Made by a program: the position numbers and the translations under genes
Source of the DNA: Paenibacillus eucommiae
Lineage (GTDB): Bacteria > Bacillota > Bacilli > Paenibacillales > NBRC-103111
DNA: 64,000 nucleotides
NCBI RefSeq assembly: GCF_017874215.1
Contig: NZ_JAGGLB010000015.1
Span: forward strand, 1-64,000
Reading direction: 5' to 3'
Notes under the pieces: generated by a model
The model's database searches: none
The model's input: only the letters and a program-made list of their open reading frames with translations
Told to the model about the DNA's origin: nothing
Shown: positions 62,894-64,000 of the stretch, piece after piece
Layout: each line of letters begins with the position of its first letter
Position numbering within the stretch: the first letter of the stretch is position 1

Positions 62894-63996
62894 TATCTAC
62901 CCACTACTTTCTGTCCCGGTGTGAGGCCTTTCACGATCTCAACGTCCGTCGAGGTCTGCTGGCCGATTTCTACATCAACTTCCTTTTTATTGCCGGCATT
63001 ATCGATAACCTGGACGTAGTTGCGGCCAGAATAAGAGCGAAGTGCCGCAAGCGGGATTACCACCGCATTTTCTTTCTTCTGAATAATAACGCTAACGCTG
63101 AGTGGAGTCCCCCGGGTCATACCCTCCGGGAATTTATCAAGCTGCACGACCATATAATCATCGATTGATTCTTTCCCTCCCGGCTGTCCATTACCCGGAT
63201 AGCCACCGTTACCGCCATTATTCGAATTTGATTTTGGACTTGGCAATTGCTTGACTTTGCCCAAATGCTTGCCTGCTGAAGTAATGTCGACTTCTGTCTC
63301 CATGCCAACAGCAACTTTCTTGGCATCGTCTGCAGTGATGCTTGCCACAACCGCCAGTTGGGTCAAATCAGCAATAGTCACTACGGATTGATCGACCTTA
63401 GCAGTGTCTCCTTTACGCGAATTCACCGTCACAATAGTTCCGCTGAAAGGCGCTACAAGTGTTGATTTGGCAATTTGCTGCTGAAGCTTATTAAGCTCCT
63501 CCCGCTTAATTTCAAAATCAATCTTTGCCTGCTCCAACTGGTCAGCAGACATTTCATCCGCATTGCGCAGCGTTTCAATCATAGACAATTCTTCTTTACG
63601 CGTAAGCAATTGCTTCTGCTTTACCTGACTTTGCAATTCCGATACATCGAGCTCCGCAATAACCTGCCCCTGTGTAACGTTGTCCCCTGACTGAACCAGC
63701 AGGTTGTTAATTCTCTTGCCATTCATTTCCTCAGCGAAGAACAATTCTTCCTCTTTGAGGGCCATCAATTTCCCCGATCCATTTACTTTCGTTACCAAAG
63801 TGGTCGTTTTAACAATGTGCTCAGGTTTCTTGGAAAGCTTTGGTGGATTGATGCTTGGCAGCACCTCTTCCTCCTGCTCCTTAGGCAGCAATGAGCAGCC
63901 CGAGGCCAGCAATAAAGAAGTACATAAAAAAAGTACAGTAATAGGCTTCATCGTCCGTTTAAGAGACGAATCTGCCGTCCACCATTTCGTAAACAT
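62893..63996 (-). CDS. MacA-like membrane fusion adaptor lipoprotein (start at window edge)
   Basis: 367 residues visible. A lipobox (LLASGC) follows a possible start at ATG 63951 (MKPITVLFLC); the frame also runs to ATG 63996 and may continue outside the window, so the start is unsettled. The body has the biotinyl-lipoyl hammerhead in two halves (LLVQSGDNVTQGQVIAELD; LVAPFSGTIVTVNSRKGDTAKVDQS), a coiled hairpin between (LLTRKEELSMIETLRN...) and a beta-barrel, with a Gly/Asn-rich loop at about 255-275. It bridges the permease to the wall or outside. Confidence 0.88.
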   Translation of the reverse strand: MFTKWWTADSSLKRTMKPITVLFLCTSLLLASGCSLLPKEQEEEVLPSINPPKLSKKPEHIVKTTTLVTKVNGSGKLMALKEEELFFAEEMNGKRINNLLVQSGDNVTQGQVIAELDVSELQSQVKQKQLLTRKEELSMIETLRNADEMSADQLEQAKIDFEIKREELNKLQQQIAKSTLVAPFSGTIVTVNSRKGDTAKVDQSVVTIADLTQLAVVASITADDAKKVAVGMETEVDITSAGKHLGKVKQLPSPKSNSNNGGNGGYPGNGQPGGKESIDDYMVVQLDKFPEGMTRGTPLSVSVIIQKKENAVVIPLAALRSYSGRNYVQVIDNAGNKKEVDVEIGQQTSTDVEIVKGLTPGQKVVGR

Positions 63997-64000
63997 GGTC

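Overview
The window reads as chromosomal DNA of a low-to-moderate-GC, endospore-forming Gram-positive bacterium of the Paenibacillus type. The support is a Bacillus-like arginine decarboxylase, a Spo0E-like mini-protein, CcdC, DUF1292, YolD-like and YjcZ-like small proteins, an S-layer-homology (SLH) enzyme, AraC regulators beside sugar lipoprotein importers, and strong AGGAGG ribosome sites with many GTG/TTG starts. All family names come from reading the translations; no database search was run.

Layout. 1-5.4 kb: intergenic palindromic repeats, then an ABC-2 exporter pair with its TetR regulator (two matching operators in front), and two MFS pumps on the other strand. 5.5-19.2 kb: housekeeping and signalling genes (speA, DUF1885-like, DUF1292, hydrolases, Spo0E-like, ccdC, a GGDEF-histidine kinase fusion, a CBS protein, a Q/N-repeat protein, a universal stress protein, an aromatic acid exporter-like protein, an MHYT-PAS kinase). 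19.3-24.6 kb: melA with an AraC regulator, a lipoprotein, a CBM9-like protein and a DedA protein with a YkoP-like tail. 24.6-27.4 kb: a decayed patch with dispersed hairpin repeats, a 105-bp MITE-like insertion, a frameshifted exported protein and an integrase C-terminus abutting tRNA-Val. 27.5-32 kb: small genes, several Cys-rich and under 60 residues, a TetR gene with a perfect operator and a YolD-like gene with a possible SOS box.

32-49.8 kb is the most distinctive region. A minus-strand cluster encodes a GH109-like Gfo/Idh/MocA protein, an N,N-dimethylformamidase-beta-like protein, a sugar-binding lipoprotein, a permease fused to a beta-propeller, a second permease and an SDR. Upstream lie a roughly 1,650-residue SLH/DUF4838 surface enzyme (currently frameshifted), a second GH109-like gene and two near-identical AraC regulators. 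A 64-bp gap-free element recurs in front of three of these units. I read it as an S-layer-tethered glycan capture, import and processing system that grew by duplication of a GH109/AraC module. The substrate is unknown, but an N-acylated amino sugar would fit.

49.9-55.3 kb: a polysaccharide deacetylase with the same YkoP-like tail, a hydrolase, an RskA-like protein, an HMCES/YedK-type protein, two tRNAs and several unlisted small genes. 55.4-64 kb: a minus-strand operon of a MacA-like adaptor (at the window edge), a FtsX-type permease with a Gly-rich insert, an ATPase carrying an AbrB-like tail, a solute-binding lipoprotein and a 711-residue secreted protein.
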